64,000 bases of DNA, from assembly GCA_016743235.1 (NCBI GenBank), contig VRZD01000008.1:124001-188000 (forward strand). Direction: 5' to 3'. Below, piece after piece: positions 18,772-26,621 of the stretch. Under the pieces are notes generated by a model. The model was not told the origin of the DNA. It did not search any database and was given only the letters and a program-made list of their open reading frames with translations. Source of the stretch: Pantanalinema sp. GBBB05 (lineage in GTDB: Bacteria > Cyanobacteriota > Cyanobacteriia > Leptolyngbyales > Leptolyngbyaceae). Numbering within the stretch: the stretch's first letter is position 1; each line of letters starts with the position of its first letter. Position numbers and translations under genes: made by a program.

Positions 18772-19617
18772 ATGCTGTTAGAACATCATTTGCCAACTCA
18801 ATCGGGATGGTCTTTAGACCAACGAGATCCACAGGTCATTCGATCGTTAATGTCAGTATGGCAATGGCTATACGATCACTATTTTCGAGTTGAGACGAGC
18901 GGCTGGCAGCATATTCCGCCGCAAGGGCAAGTACTGCTGATTGGCTCTCACAATGGTGGGCTAGCGGCTCCTGACATGTTTATGATGATGCATGACTGGT
19001 TTCGTCGATTTGGCGTAGACCGTCCAGCCTACGGGTTAATGCATCCACGAGTGTGGGAGGTCGCCCCACCTCTAGCTGATCTAGCCGTCAAGGCTGGAGC
19101 CTTAGTGGCTCATCCCAAAATAGCGATCGCAGCATTGCGGCAGGGAGCCAGTTTATTAATCTATCCAGGTGGTGCAGAGGATGCCTTTCGTCCCTATGCT
19201 CTCCGGCATAAAATCCATTTCGCCGGACGTAAAGCATTCATCCGAATTGCGTTGCGGGAAAAGGTAACGATCGTGCCAGTAATTTCTTACGGGGCACATG
19301 ACACCCTAATTGTGTTGGCTGACCTCTATAAACAGTTGCAACAACTGCATGAGTGGGGCATGCCCTGGTTGTTTGGCATCGATCCAGTCGTATTTCCAAT
19401 TTATTTAGGGTTTCCCTGGGGGTTAGCGATCGGTCCTTTACCCCATATTCCATTGCCTGTGAAGCTCTATACTCATGTTTGTCAACCGATCGTCTTTGAG
19501 CGTTACGGGAATCAGGCGGCAACCGATCGCGGTTATGTTGATCATTGCTACACCTTGGTTTGTCGTCAAATGCAACAAGAACTAGATGAGTTAGTTGATC
19601 GAGTCCAGCACACGTAA
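18772..19617 (+). CDS. lysophospholipid acyltransferase-family protein
   Basis: 281 residues. The acyltransferase motif is the spaced form SHNGGLAAPD (His60, Asp68) seen in the TMEM68/DAGAT-like branch, not the tight HxxxxD of PlsC. The later IYPGGAEDAFRP block corresponds to the glycerol-phosphate-binding FPEGTR region. Such enzymes transfer acyl chains to glycerolipids or phytol-type alcohols at the membrane. The substrate cannot be read from the sequence. The next gene (Nif11-like) starts 15 bp after it. Confidence 0.85.
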   Translation: MLLEHHLPTQSGWSLDQRDPQVIRSLMSVWQWLYDHYFRVETSGWQHIPPQGQVLLIGSHNGGLAAPDMFMMMHDWFRRFGVDRPAYGLMHPRVWEVAPPLADLAVKAGALVAHPKIAIAALRQGASLLIYPGGAEDAFRPYALRHKIHFAGRKAFIRIALREKVTIVPVISYGAHDTLIVLADLYKQLQQLHEWGMPWLFGIDPVVFPIYLGFPWGLAIGPLPHIPLPVKLYTHVCQPIVFERYGNQAATDRGYVDHCYTLVCRQMQQELDELVDRVQHT

Positions 19618-19632
19618 AAGCAGCAAGAGATC

Positions 19633-20037
19633 ATGATGTCATGGCAAGCATTCAATGCTAAGGTCGCTGAGTCGCTGGAGTTACAAGCTCGAATCCAATC
19701 AATAGCTTCTCCAATGGAACTGCTGATCTTAGCTAGAGAACAGGGAATAGAATTAACGGGTGCAGACTTGTCCGCGATCGCCCAACAGGCTTACCACCAA
19801 TGGAGCGCGGGTCTTGATGATCAAGCTCGCCGTTTTTTTGGACTGGTTCACGCCAACCCAGAACTGAACCAGGCATTACAGCAGTGTCAAACGCCTGAAG
19901 CGGCAGTTACGCTCAGTCAAACCTGTGGTGTGGAACTCACCTTAGCTGAACTTCAGCAAGCCGCGATCGCCGCCAATGCGATCGTTGGGTTTAGCTTTGA
20001 AAAACTCTGGTTTAGAAGCTTGGGTTTGTTAGAGTGA
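19633..20037 (+). CDS. tandem Nif11-domain protein
   Basis: 134 residues made of two Nif11-like helical units. The first is about residues 6-50 (FNAKVAESLELQARIQ ... GIELTGADLSAIAQQA). The second is about 68-112 (FFGLVHANPELNQALQ ... GVELTLAELQQAAIAA). Nif11 domains occur as leader peptides of ribosomal natural products and as stand-alone proteins. There is no Gly-Gly cleavage site, no Cys/Ser/Thr-rich core and no modification enzyme nearby, so a precursor role is unlikely. It probably shares a transcript with the upstream acyltransferase gene. Confidence 0.8.
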   Translation: MMSWQAFNAKVAESLELQARIQSIASPMELLILAREQGIELTGADLSAIAQQAYHQWSAGLDDQARRFFGLVHANPELNQALQQCQTPEAAVTLSQTCGVELTLAELQQAAIAANAIVGFSFEKLWFRSLGLLE

Positions 20038-20312
20038 GGGTTATTTCAGTCTTCTAACTTAGCAACGATGAAAATTACTTTCGCGGCTACAGACTTTTAG
20101 CCTACTGTCAAGTTTTCAGCACAAAACAGCTCTGGAATCAAAGTCGTAATCTGACTCCAGAACTGCCGGTCCGCAACGGACTCGAACCTACTCGTGAATG
20201 AGTAAGAGCGCTATTACTCAACGAATTTGTGTTCAGAGTGATGAAGTCGATTGGCTTCATCACTGAGGGTTGGTTCGCTGTCGTAGAGTTGGATCTACGT
20301 TCTCCACAGAAC
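20038..20312. other. hairpin-rich convergent intergenic region
   Basis: Three inverted repeats lie in a row: TCTGGA/TCCAGA (20131-20161), TGAGTAA/TTACTCA (20199-20220) and a perfect 10-bp AGTGATGAAG/CTTCATCACT stem with 8-nt loop (20237-20264). Between them lies GGACTCGAACC, whose complement resembles a tRNA T-loop, but no matching acceptor stem exists. Likely terminators for the convergent genes, possibly with a tRNA scar. Confidence 0.4.
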
Positions 20313-21191
20313 TTATAAGATGTTGGTAATCAGGTCTACAACCGTCAACCGTGCTTGATCGAGGAGCACTACATTTGAGCCAACTACGGCAAGCTCGTAC
20401 TGGGTCGGTAGATTAATGTAGGTGTTGACTTGCTTGGGCAGCACCAAGAGTTTTTTAGCGATCCCTGGAGGTAAACCCTTACCTCGCATCAATTGCTTCT
20501 GAATCCCTGGCGGTAGCGATCGCAGCTGACCCTTCACTTGAGTCCGGAAGGTATTTGTTAACAGGTAATTACAATTGCAGTTACCCCGGAGTAGATCCGC
20601 TAGAACAGTCCGTTGACTACTGGTAAAGCTGACTAGTTGAACATTTTGCCCTGTCTGGGTTTGCTGCACATTGCGAACAGGTCCATTGTAAGCCACAACA
20701 ACTCTAGAGCTAGCCTTATAGACCGTGACAACACTTTGGATCGTCATCGTCGTCACACCTGGGCGACCCCCTAAGAAGGTAAATGTCCAAGAATCTCCAT
20801 TATCCACATAAGGACATTGCTTAGCAGGACCATGCATGGAAGCCTCTGCTCGATATACCCTCAGTCCACCATTGGCTTCTTCAGCGGCTTGACGAGCCAA
20901 ATTTTTAGCCCGGTTCAAGTCAATTTTGACTTTTTTATCGTCTTTATCGTCATCGCGCCCATGTTTATCATCTTTGTCAGCCATCAACCACACTGGGCTA
21001 ACCCGCCCGATGTGCGAGTCAACGCTTGACTGAGAATAGGGTTGACTCACGGAAGATTCACGCAATCCAATGGATGAGGTTGGGACTACGGATGCTTGAG
21101 CGATCGCTGGCATCCCAGCAATTAAAGCAAAACTAGTCACCGCGAAAATATTTTTGTTGAATAGCGAAAATACAGGTGAAAGTGACAACAA
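20313..21191 (-). CDS. secreted protein with CigR/RcnB-like C-terminus
   Basis: About 292 residues from the TTG at 21191, which has AAGGAGG 5 bp upstream; a longer ATG start at 21239 would place that site inside the gene. A signal peptide ([18 protein letters not shown]) is followed by a highly charged linker [17 protein letters not shown] middle domain contains paired cysteines ([10 protein letters not shown] and GNCNCNY). The C-terminal region has repeated LPPGI turns ([23 protein letters not shown]) and a final [20 protein letters not shown]. The last part resembles CigR/RcnB-like periplasmic domains, including metal-homeostasis accessory proteins. The Asp/His/Lys tract could bind metal. 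Function is not assigned. Confidence 0.8.
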   Translation of the reverse strand: MLSLSPVFSLFNKNIFAVTSFALIAGMPAIAQASVVPTSSIGLRESSVSQPYSQSSVDSHIGRVSPVWLMADKDDKHGRDDDKDDKKVKIDLNRAKNLARQAAEEANGGLRVYRAEASMHGPAKQCPYVDNGDSWTFTFLGGRPGVTTMTIQSVVTVYKASSRVVVAYNGPVRNVQQTQTGQNVQLVSFTSSQRTVLADLLRGNCNCNYLLTNTFRTQVKGQLRSLPPGIQKQLMRGKGLPPGIAKKLLVLPKQVNTYINLPTQYELAVVGSNVVLLDQARLTVVDLITNIL

Positions 21192-21239
21192 ATTTTCCTC
21201 CTTCAGGCTTTTCAGATTAATGCTGAACGCTAAAAGCAA

Positions 21240-21567
21240 GGAAATGGATCATGCTGCTGAAGTTCCTACAATTTCTCAGCTTTGTAGTTTCTTCATAAAA
21301 TAGCTCACTCTAAAAAGATTTATCTAATTTAGGTCAATCAATCTGCTGAATGGGAATAATCTAGAACTAATTTTTATTGACAACTATTTAATCAAATGCT
21401 TTGGATAATTTAGTTAATGATCAAAATTAGCAAGGATTACTCACTCTAACGGCAACCTAGCCTGCTTTAACTAACAGCCTGTCGCTGCTGAGGGCTGAGC
21501 AGGAGTGTTAACCCTCAGCCCTCAATCATCTCTGCGATGGCAACCAGCGATCGTTCTAGTGAATTAC
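21240..21567. other. intergenic region downstream of the rod-linker operon
   Basis: It holds the promoter side of the CigR-like gene and the 3' hairpin of the linker operon (21489-21524). The rest is AT-rich with no visible gene. Confidence 0.4.
21489..21524 (-). terminator. hairpin at the end of the rod-linker operon
   Basis: A perfect 11-bp stem TGAGGGCTGAG/CTCAGCCCTCA with a 14-nt loop lies 44 bp after the stop of the second linker gene. There is no T-run, so it may act as an mRNA 3' stabiliser as much as a terminator. Confidence 0.6.
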
Positions 21568-22437
21568 CTAGAGCGGAGTAACGCTGGCAATCTTGCCACC
21601 TTGCCGTTGCACTCTTTGCATGTGAGACGTTAACTCCTCGTATGGAATAATCACAGCCTTATTGACTCGGCGCACTTTGGGATAGCCCGAGCCGGTAATT
21701 GCAGCCACTTCAACCCGGAACAGCCGACCAGAGCCAAATGCCTTTGATCCACCAAATGCACTGTAGGACGCATCTCCTTTCGCGGCTGGCTGGAAGGCAA
21801 ACCCGCCCGCACCACCGGACGGTGGTACGATCGCAGACACTGAGTTCCGTGCCAGATCCTTGACTAAGCGAGGCGCATTGCCAGTAAATTGTGCCAGATC
21901 ACTATTTGAAGGTCCACGATACAGCTGGAACAGGCGAGTAAAGCCCACTGTTCTTTGCCCGGCTCCGGTTGTAACCAGATCGCGATAGTAGGGGACAACA
22001 TTCTCACCAAAGTATCTCTGGTACTCGGCTGAATCGATATAGGAGTCGATGTCTGCTTCGTATCCTTGATCCTGATACACATTCATGTGCTCAGTGATTT
22101 CAGCCTGATCATAGGGAGCGCGTCCTAAGAGGTGCTTAAAATTCAGTTCGATCGTCCGGCTTTGGAAGCTGTTATGAAAGAACTTTTGTTTGTACAGGTC
22201 TGACTTTGCCACTTGGCGGACAAATCCCTGCACGGTGATCTTACGATCGCGCAGGAGCGACTCAGCAATTACCAGCCGCTCAGAATTGAGTAGATGGGGA
22301 TTGCCTAACACCTGCTGATACACAGCCAGAATCACTGCTTCAACCTCTGCCGAAGTGGCATTGGGCCGCAATTCGATCGGGGCAGCATCGCTAAACGCAG
22401 ATGTTCCAAGGCGAGAGGCTGCTGTTGTAATAGCCAC
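21568..22437 (-). CDS. cpcC: phycobilisome rod linker, CpcC-type
   Basis: 289 residues. The N-terminus [11 protein letters not shown], the PBS-linker domain (about 20-160; [50 protein letters not shown]) and a C-terminal CpcD-like domain (about 235-289; [31 protein letters not shown]) give the classic two-domain layout of a rod linker. It joins phycocyanin (or related) hexamers into rods on the thylakoid surface. It follows another rod linker gene by 35 bp on the same strand. Assignment to a phycocyanin rather than phycoerythrocyanin rod rests on general similarity only. Confidence 0.92.
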   Translation of the reverse strand: MAITTAASRLGTSAFSDAAPIELRPNATSAEVEAVILAVYQQVLGNPHLLNSERLVIAESLLRDRKITVQGFVRQVAKSDLYKQKFFHNSFQSRTIELNFKHLLGRAPYDQAEITEHMNVYQDQGYEADIDSYIDSAEYQRYFGENVVPYYRDLVTTGAGQRTVGFTRLFQLYRGPSNSDLAQFTGNAPRLVKDLARNSVSAIVPPSGGAGGFAFQPAAKGDASYSAFGGSKAFGSGRLFRVEVAAITGSGYPKVRRVNKAVIIPYEELTSHMQRVQRQGGKIASVTPL

Positions 22438-22472
22438 CTAAGATTCTCCTTCAATAACTGTGAACTAATTGC

Positions 22473-23288
22473 TTAGACTGCCGTAACACTGATCACCTTG
22501 CTTCCGGCCCGACTAAGCTGTTGCAACTTCTTGGTCAGTTGATCGTAGGATACCAGTAATTCTGTCGTCGTTTGCCGAACTGTGGTAGTTGTAGCCGCAG
22601 CAGACTGTAATACCCGGAGTCGGTAAACATCGCCTCGCCGACCACCGATCGCCCCTGATAGAGCGGCTGGAGTTGGAGAATTGATTGGAGTGGCCAAGTT
22701 TCTAGCGACTTCCCAGGTGAGCTTCGGTTGTTTTTGACCTTGCGACCGATCGCTATTGGCATAGCCCCGGTAGAGGTGCATTAACCGGCTGAAGCCGATC
22801 GCTCGTTGTCCAGGATGATCGACTTGAAAATCCCGATGATAGGGCACAACATGATCACCAAAGCTTTGTTGGTATTCCCATGAATCCAGATAGGAAGCAA
22901 TCTCCGCTTCATAGCCTTGGGAGTTATACAGATCCAAATGGTAAGAAATCTCAGCCTGGTCGTAAGGGGCGCGCCCTAAGAGATGTTTATAGTTCAACTC
23001 AATAAAGCGGACATGGAAGTTAGGATAGAAAAACTTTTCGCGATAGAGTTCCGACAGTGCGATCGCTCGAACAAAATCGCGTACCGAAATATTGCCTTGA
23101 ACTAAGAGTGATTCAGCACTAATTAACCGCTCACTTTGCATCAAATGCTCATTGCCTAGCACCTGGCGATAGGCAGCCCGAATGACAGCTTTTGCATCAT
23201 CTTGAGTCCAGTTTGGGCGTAATTCTGCAGGTTGCGATTCGTCAAAGGGTTGAATTCCTAATTTTCCTGCTTCTTGTAATCCAGCCAT
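22473..23288 (-). CDS. phycobilisome rod linker, second CpcC-type paralogue
   Basis: 271 residues from the ATG at 23288; a TTG at 23306 would add six residues. The PBS-linker domain ([59 protein letters not shown]) is followed by [14 protein letters not shown]. The C-terminal CpcD-like domain ([13 protein letters not shown] ... [17 protein letters not shown]) is more divergent than in its neighbour: the usual GYPKVRR strand is replaced by a Thr-rich [10 protein letters not shown] run. Two rod linkers in series normally follow cpcBA; here the only upstream gene is the 57-residue CpcB/CpcA mini-fusion. Confidence 0.9.
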   Translation of the reverse strand: MAGLQEAGKLGIQPFDESQPAELRPNWTQDDAKAVIRAAYRQVLGNEHLMQSERLISAESLLVQGNISVRDFVRAIALSELYREKFFYPNFHVRFIELNYKHLLGRAPYDQAEISYHLDLYNSQGYEAEIASYLDSWEYQQSFGDHVVPYHRDFQVDHPGQRAIGFSRLMHLYRGYANSDRSQGQKQPKLTWEVARNLATPINSPTPAALSGAIGGRRGDVYRLRVLQSAAATTTTVRQTTTELLVSYDQLTKKLQQLSRAGSKVISVTAV

Positions 23289-23433
23289 ATTGGGTCTACC
23301 ACTCAACTAAAATACTAATTGACAAAATTTTCAGTGTTTCTTAAGGTAGCAGCGGACAAAATAACCCGGAAAAGCAACTAAACACTAGCTATCACAAGAT
23401 AGGGCTGCTTACCTTCCCGGATACGCTATACGC
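23289..23433 (-). promoter_or_regulatory. structured spacer between the mini-fusion and linker genes
   Basis: Minus-strand RNA can pair GGTAAGCAGC with GCTGCTACC (one bulged A) around a loop that also contains CCGGGAA and TTTTCCGGG segments. Phycocyanin operons commonly hold a processing or partial-termination hairpin between cpcA and the linker genes. Its presence here is consistent with the upstream gene being a former cpcBA. Confidence 0.45.
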
Positions 23434-23607
23434 TTAGTTCAGGGCATTGATCATGTCATTGATAGAGGATGCTGCAAGGGCAGGGTCACCCATTAAACCA
23501 GAGCTTGCCTTGATCCACTTGAGGGTTTCCCCATACCAACTAGGAGATAGGTCAACGATGCTATGCATATTAGCCTGAGCCATAACTCTGGTAAACGCAG
23601 TTAGCAT
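23434..23607 (-). CDS. 57-residue CpcB-head/CpcA-tail mini-fusion
   Basis: The frame reads [14 protein letters not shown], then HSIV, then [19 protein letters not shown] and a tail ending DMINALN. The first 13 residues match the start of phycocyanin beta (M-x-x-x-F-T-x-V-x-x-Q-A), and the last 40 match the end of phycocyanin alpha (DLSPSWYxExLKxIKA ... GLxGDPA ... INALS). Neither bilin attachment cysteine nor most of the globin fold remains. An AGGAG ribosome binding site lies 8 bp before the ATG. The position, directly upstream of two rod linkers and divergent from cpcG, is that of cpcBA. An in-frame deletion joining cpcB to cpcA is the simplest origin. Divergence from usual CpcA tails in an otherwise open frame hints at age or retained function; an assembly collapse must be excluded. 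Confidence 0.75.
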   Translation of the reverse strand: MLTAFTRVMAQANMHSIVDLSPSWYGETLKWIKASSGLMGDPALAASSINDMINALN

Positions 23608-24118
23608 TGACTTTAGCTCCTAACATTTGTTCAATTCAATATCCATGACAATCCGGATTCAAACTGAATTTCTCAGTGTGAATTGATAGCCACCAAACCA
23701 GATGAAACAGATAATTATGAGATCTGCCCCATCTACTCTGAAATATTCTTACAATTAAACAATAAATTTGTGAGTTTTCTGTGCAACTAAGCGATATTTG
23801 GTGAGAAAGCAATTAAGAAATGTTAAGTGAATTCTGTAACCCTGATTGGTCAAGAATTTAAGTCGCCTCTACAAATTTCAATCTGTAACAAAAGCTTTAC
23901 ATCAACTAGGCAGTTCATCCCCTTCGAGGTGATGCAAAACTATTGGCAACTATTGCTCCAAGTATCGACTTGCTATTCCTAATTACCGTAGGAGGATGCG
24001 GGGGGAGCAGGTTAAAAGTCTGTAATATTTATCCGAGGATGCAGATTGCCATCCCTTCAGCCTTTATGATAATCGGGATACCTTTTTTCAGTTTAGTAAG
24101 ACAGGAGTTTATCGAAGC
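23608..24118. promoter_or_regulatory. divergent control region of the linker operon and cpcG
   Basis: A 511-bp spacer between the mini-fusion start and the cpcG start. It is AT-rich around 23740-23830 and should hold both promoters. A long untranslated leader is normal for cpc operons. A 64-codon open frame from 23943 has no ribosome binding site and overlaps the cpcG start. No specific light-response box was recognised. Confidence 0.5.
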
Positions 24119-24871
24119 GTGGCTATTCCTTTGTTAACCTATCCGCCTTCCTGTCCCAACCAGCGTGTAGCACCGTTGGGTGCGCGAGATGATGAACTGA
24201 TTATTTATTCCAGTGATGATCAGTTTTCTCCATCAGACATGGGCAACTTGATTAATGCTGCCTATCGCCAGATCTTCTTTCATGCGTTTAAGTGGGATCG
24301 AGAAATTGTTCTAGAATCTCAACTGCGTAACCGTCAGATCACTGTGCGCGACTTTATTCGGGGACTGCTGCTATCGAAAACCTTCATCGATAGCTTTTAC
24401 GACAAAAACAGTAACTATCGCTTTGTCGAACATTGTGTCGAAAAGGTGCTGGGACGACGAGTTTACAACCAACGCGAGAAGATTGCTTGGTCTGCCGTAG
24501 TCATGACTAAGGGCGTGAAAGGGTTTATTGATGAGCTACTCAATAGTAATGAGCACCTCGAAAACTTTGGCGAAAACACGGTGCCCTATCACCGCCGTCG
24601 CATCTTACCTAGCCGCGTTACTGGTGAAATTCCCTTCAACATTACATCACCACGCTACGATGCCTACTATCGCGACAAACTAGGTTTCCCTCAACCAATC
24701 TGGCAAGAGGTCGTCCGGAACTTCCGTTCTTACGAAACGCAGCCTAAGACTGGTGATCCGACTCTGTTTATCAATATGGCTAAGAGCGTCAACCCTACCG
24801 CCGCGGCTCCTAGCAGAAAATCGGTCTATGACATTGATATTGCCAAGAGCGTACCCTATCGCTCTCGCTAA
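24119..24871 (+). CDS. cpcG: phycobilisome rod-core linker CpcG
   Basis: 250 residues, usual for CpcG. It starts at GTG with CAGGAG 11 bp upstream. The PBS-linker domain holds the CpcG-specific string [16 protein letters not shown], then [35 protein letters not shown] and VPYHRRR. It ends [18 protein letters not shown] and a tail [11 protein letters not shown] ... SVPYRSR. There is no C-terminal membrane helix, so it is the CpcG1 type that attaches rods to the allophycocyanin core, not CpcL. It is divergent from the rod-linker operon. A strong terminator follows. Confidence 0.93.
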   Translation: MAIPLLTYPPSCPNQRVAPLGARDDELIIYSSDDQFSPSDMGNLINAAYRQIFFHAFKWDREIVLESQLRNRQITVRDFIRGLLLSKTFIDSFYDKNSNYRFVEHCVEKVLGRRVYNQREKIAWSAVVMTKGVKGFIDELLNSNEHLENFGENTVPYHRRRILPSRVTGEIPFNITSPRYDAYYRDKLGFPQPIWQEVVRNFRSYETQPKTGDPTLFINMAKSVNPTAAAPSRKSVYDIDIAKSVPYRSR

Positions 24872-24917
24872 CGCCGCCTAGGGACCCAATTCAAATTCAA
24901 ATCAAGACACTGAGTCA

Positions 24918-24956
24918 CGATCGGGAGAGTCGATTTGCTACCCCGATCGATTTTTA
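24918..24956 (+). terminator. rho-independent terminator of cpcG
   Basis: A perfect 8-bp stem CGATCGGG/CCCGATCG with a 16-nt loop is followed by ATTTTTA, 46 bp after the cpcG stop. Confidence 0.8.
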
Positions 24957-25110
24957 TGGCAAAAATAGTTGTCGCGGCAATATAGGTATTAACAGGTATT
25001 ATCCTAAAAGTAATCCCCCGTAGGGCATAGGGGAAATCGAGATTGGTATGCAACACTGATAGTTAGCTAAGCTAATTAAGAAACGTGAACTAACGAAGGA
25101 AGTGTCACCC

Positions 25111-26463
25111 ATGTTTCCGTCTGTTCTAGGCAAGCCCAGGACTGTTAAAATCGCTGGCTGGCTGATCTTGGCTGGACTACTGCCTGCCCTTTGGGGATGT
25201 AGCGAGCTATCTAGAGCAGAGGTAGAAACCAAGCCCAAAAGTGAGGCTACAGAAGAGGAAGCCGCAGCGGCAAATGTGATGGTGGCTCGGGAGGGCACAG
25301 TTCGTCAAGCCCGAGAATACACTGGCACAACCCAGCCATTTCGGTTGGTTTCTCTGCGATCGCAGGTGGAAGGTCAACTCCTGAATTTAGATGTAACAGT
25401 AGGCGACTCAGTTCAACAAGGGCAAGTGTTAGCGCGAGTCGATAGCACCGTCCTGACAACTAGTGTGGCAGAAGCCCAGGCAGAAGTCGCCGCCCGTGAG
25501 TCAGAGGTTGCCCAAGCCCAGATTGGTGTGAGTGATGCGCGGACTTTAGTGAATCGGGCTCGGGCGGAATTGCAACAAGCCCAATCTGATCTAAAGCGGT
25601 TGCAATACCTGGGAAATCAGGGCGCGATTCCTGCCCAGCAGGCTGAACAAGCCAGTACCCGAGTTAAGACGGCCGAGGAAACCTTACGATCGGCACAGGA
25701 ACAGGTCCGAACCCGTCAAGAAGCCGTGATTGCCGCTCAAGGACGAGTGGCGGCACAACAAGCCGTTGTCAACCGAGAGCAAGAGCGACAATCCTTTGCC
25801 TCATTGAACTCTCCGGTGACTGGTTCTGTGGTTGAGCAACCGATCGACCCAGGTAGCCTGGTCCAAGCTGGAACGGAGGTGCTGAAGCTAGGCGACTTTA
25901 GCCAGGTCAAGGTGGCGGTGCAAATCTCCGAATTGGAATTAGGCAATTTGCGACTAGGGCAATCCGTCAAAGTCCGGTTAGATGCCTTTCCCAAACAAGA
26001 ATTTACTGGAGAAGTCACTCGGATTTCACCAGCGGCGGATCCAGTCGCGCGACTTGTGCCGATCGAGGTGACAATTCCCAATCCCAACGGTCGGATTGGC
26101 AGTGGTTTGTTGGCTCGGGTGACGTTGAACCAAACCAGCAATCGCTCCCGCGTGTTAGTCCCAGAAACTGCCCTAGAGGTCAATCAACCACGACGGGGAG
26201 GACAACAGGGCGGTAGTCGGCAGTCGGGGCAGAGCGATCGGCAAAACCAGTCTGCTCCAGGGAGGGGAACCTTATTTGTGCTGGAAGGAAGTGGGAATCA
26301 AGCAAAAGTGACCGCACGGCAGGTCATGCTGGGCAACCGTGGGGATGGTCTGGTTGAAGTGATTTCCGGCTTACGGTCCGGAGAACGGTTCGTTGCCCGC
26401 AGCAGTAAAACCCTGAAATCGGGCGATATTGTGCGGTTGAGTGTGCTTTCAGAACCCGGTTAA
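25111..26463 (+). CDS. RND efflux periplasmic adaptor lipoprotein
   Basis: 450 residues from the ATG at 25111, with AAGGAAG 8 bp upstream; a GTG at 25102 is less likely. A lipoprotein signal ends in ALWGC (Cys30). Lipoyl half-motifs (VEGQLLNLDVTVGDSVQQGQVLARVD and the return LNSPVTGSVVEQPIDPGSLV) flank a long Ala/Gln/Glu-rich coiled coil (about 115-230). Beta-barrel and membrane-proximal domains follow (VRLDAFPKQEFTGEVTRISPAAD, TVNLxxTS-like region, LVEVISGLRSGERFV). It should bridge the inner-membrane pump encoded downstream to an outer-membrane channel. No TolC-like gene is in the window. Confidence 0.92.
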   Translation: MFPSVLGKPRTVKIAGWLILAGLLPALWGCSELSRAEVETKPKSEATEEEAAAANVMVAREGTVRQAREYTGTTQPFRLVSLRSQVEGQLLNLDVTVGDSVQQGQVLARVDSTVLTTSVAEAQAEVAARESEVAQAQIGVSDARTLVNRARAELQQAQSDLKRLQYLGNQGAIPAQQAEQASTRVKTAEETLRSAQEQVRTRQEAVIAAQGRVAAQQAVVNREQERQSFASLNSPVTGSVVEQPIDPGSLVQAGTEVLKLGDFSQVKVAVQISELELGNLRLGQSVKVRLDAFPKQEFTGEVTRISPAADPVARLVPIEVTIPNPNGRIGSGLLARVTLNQTSNRSRVLVPETALEVNQPRRGGQQGGSRQSGQSDRQNQSAPGRGTLFVLEGSGNQAKVTARQVMLGNRGDGLVEVISGLRSGERFVARSSKTLKSGDIVRLSVLSEPG

Positions 26464-26621
26464 GACCAGGAAATTGATTCAAGTGCCATTCTGGGAGCGG
26501 GGTACAGTGTTGTGCCTGCCCAGCACCACATCCAACTGATAAAAGTGATTTCATTCACTAGCTCGGGTGTCAGTAACGATCCTTAGCGTCTCCTGTCCAT
26601 TTACCAGTTGCTCCTAAGTTC

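Noticed and set aside
20165..20195. Possible tRNA gene on the minus strand, from a GGTTCGAGTCC T-loop-like string
   Set aside because: The T-stem pairs poorly and no matching 5' acceptor half, D-arm or CCA-ready end exists within 100 bases, so it is at most a fragment.
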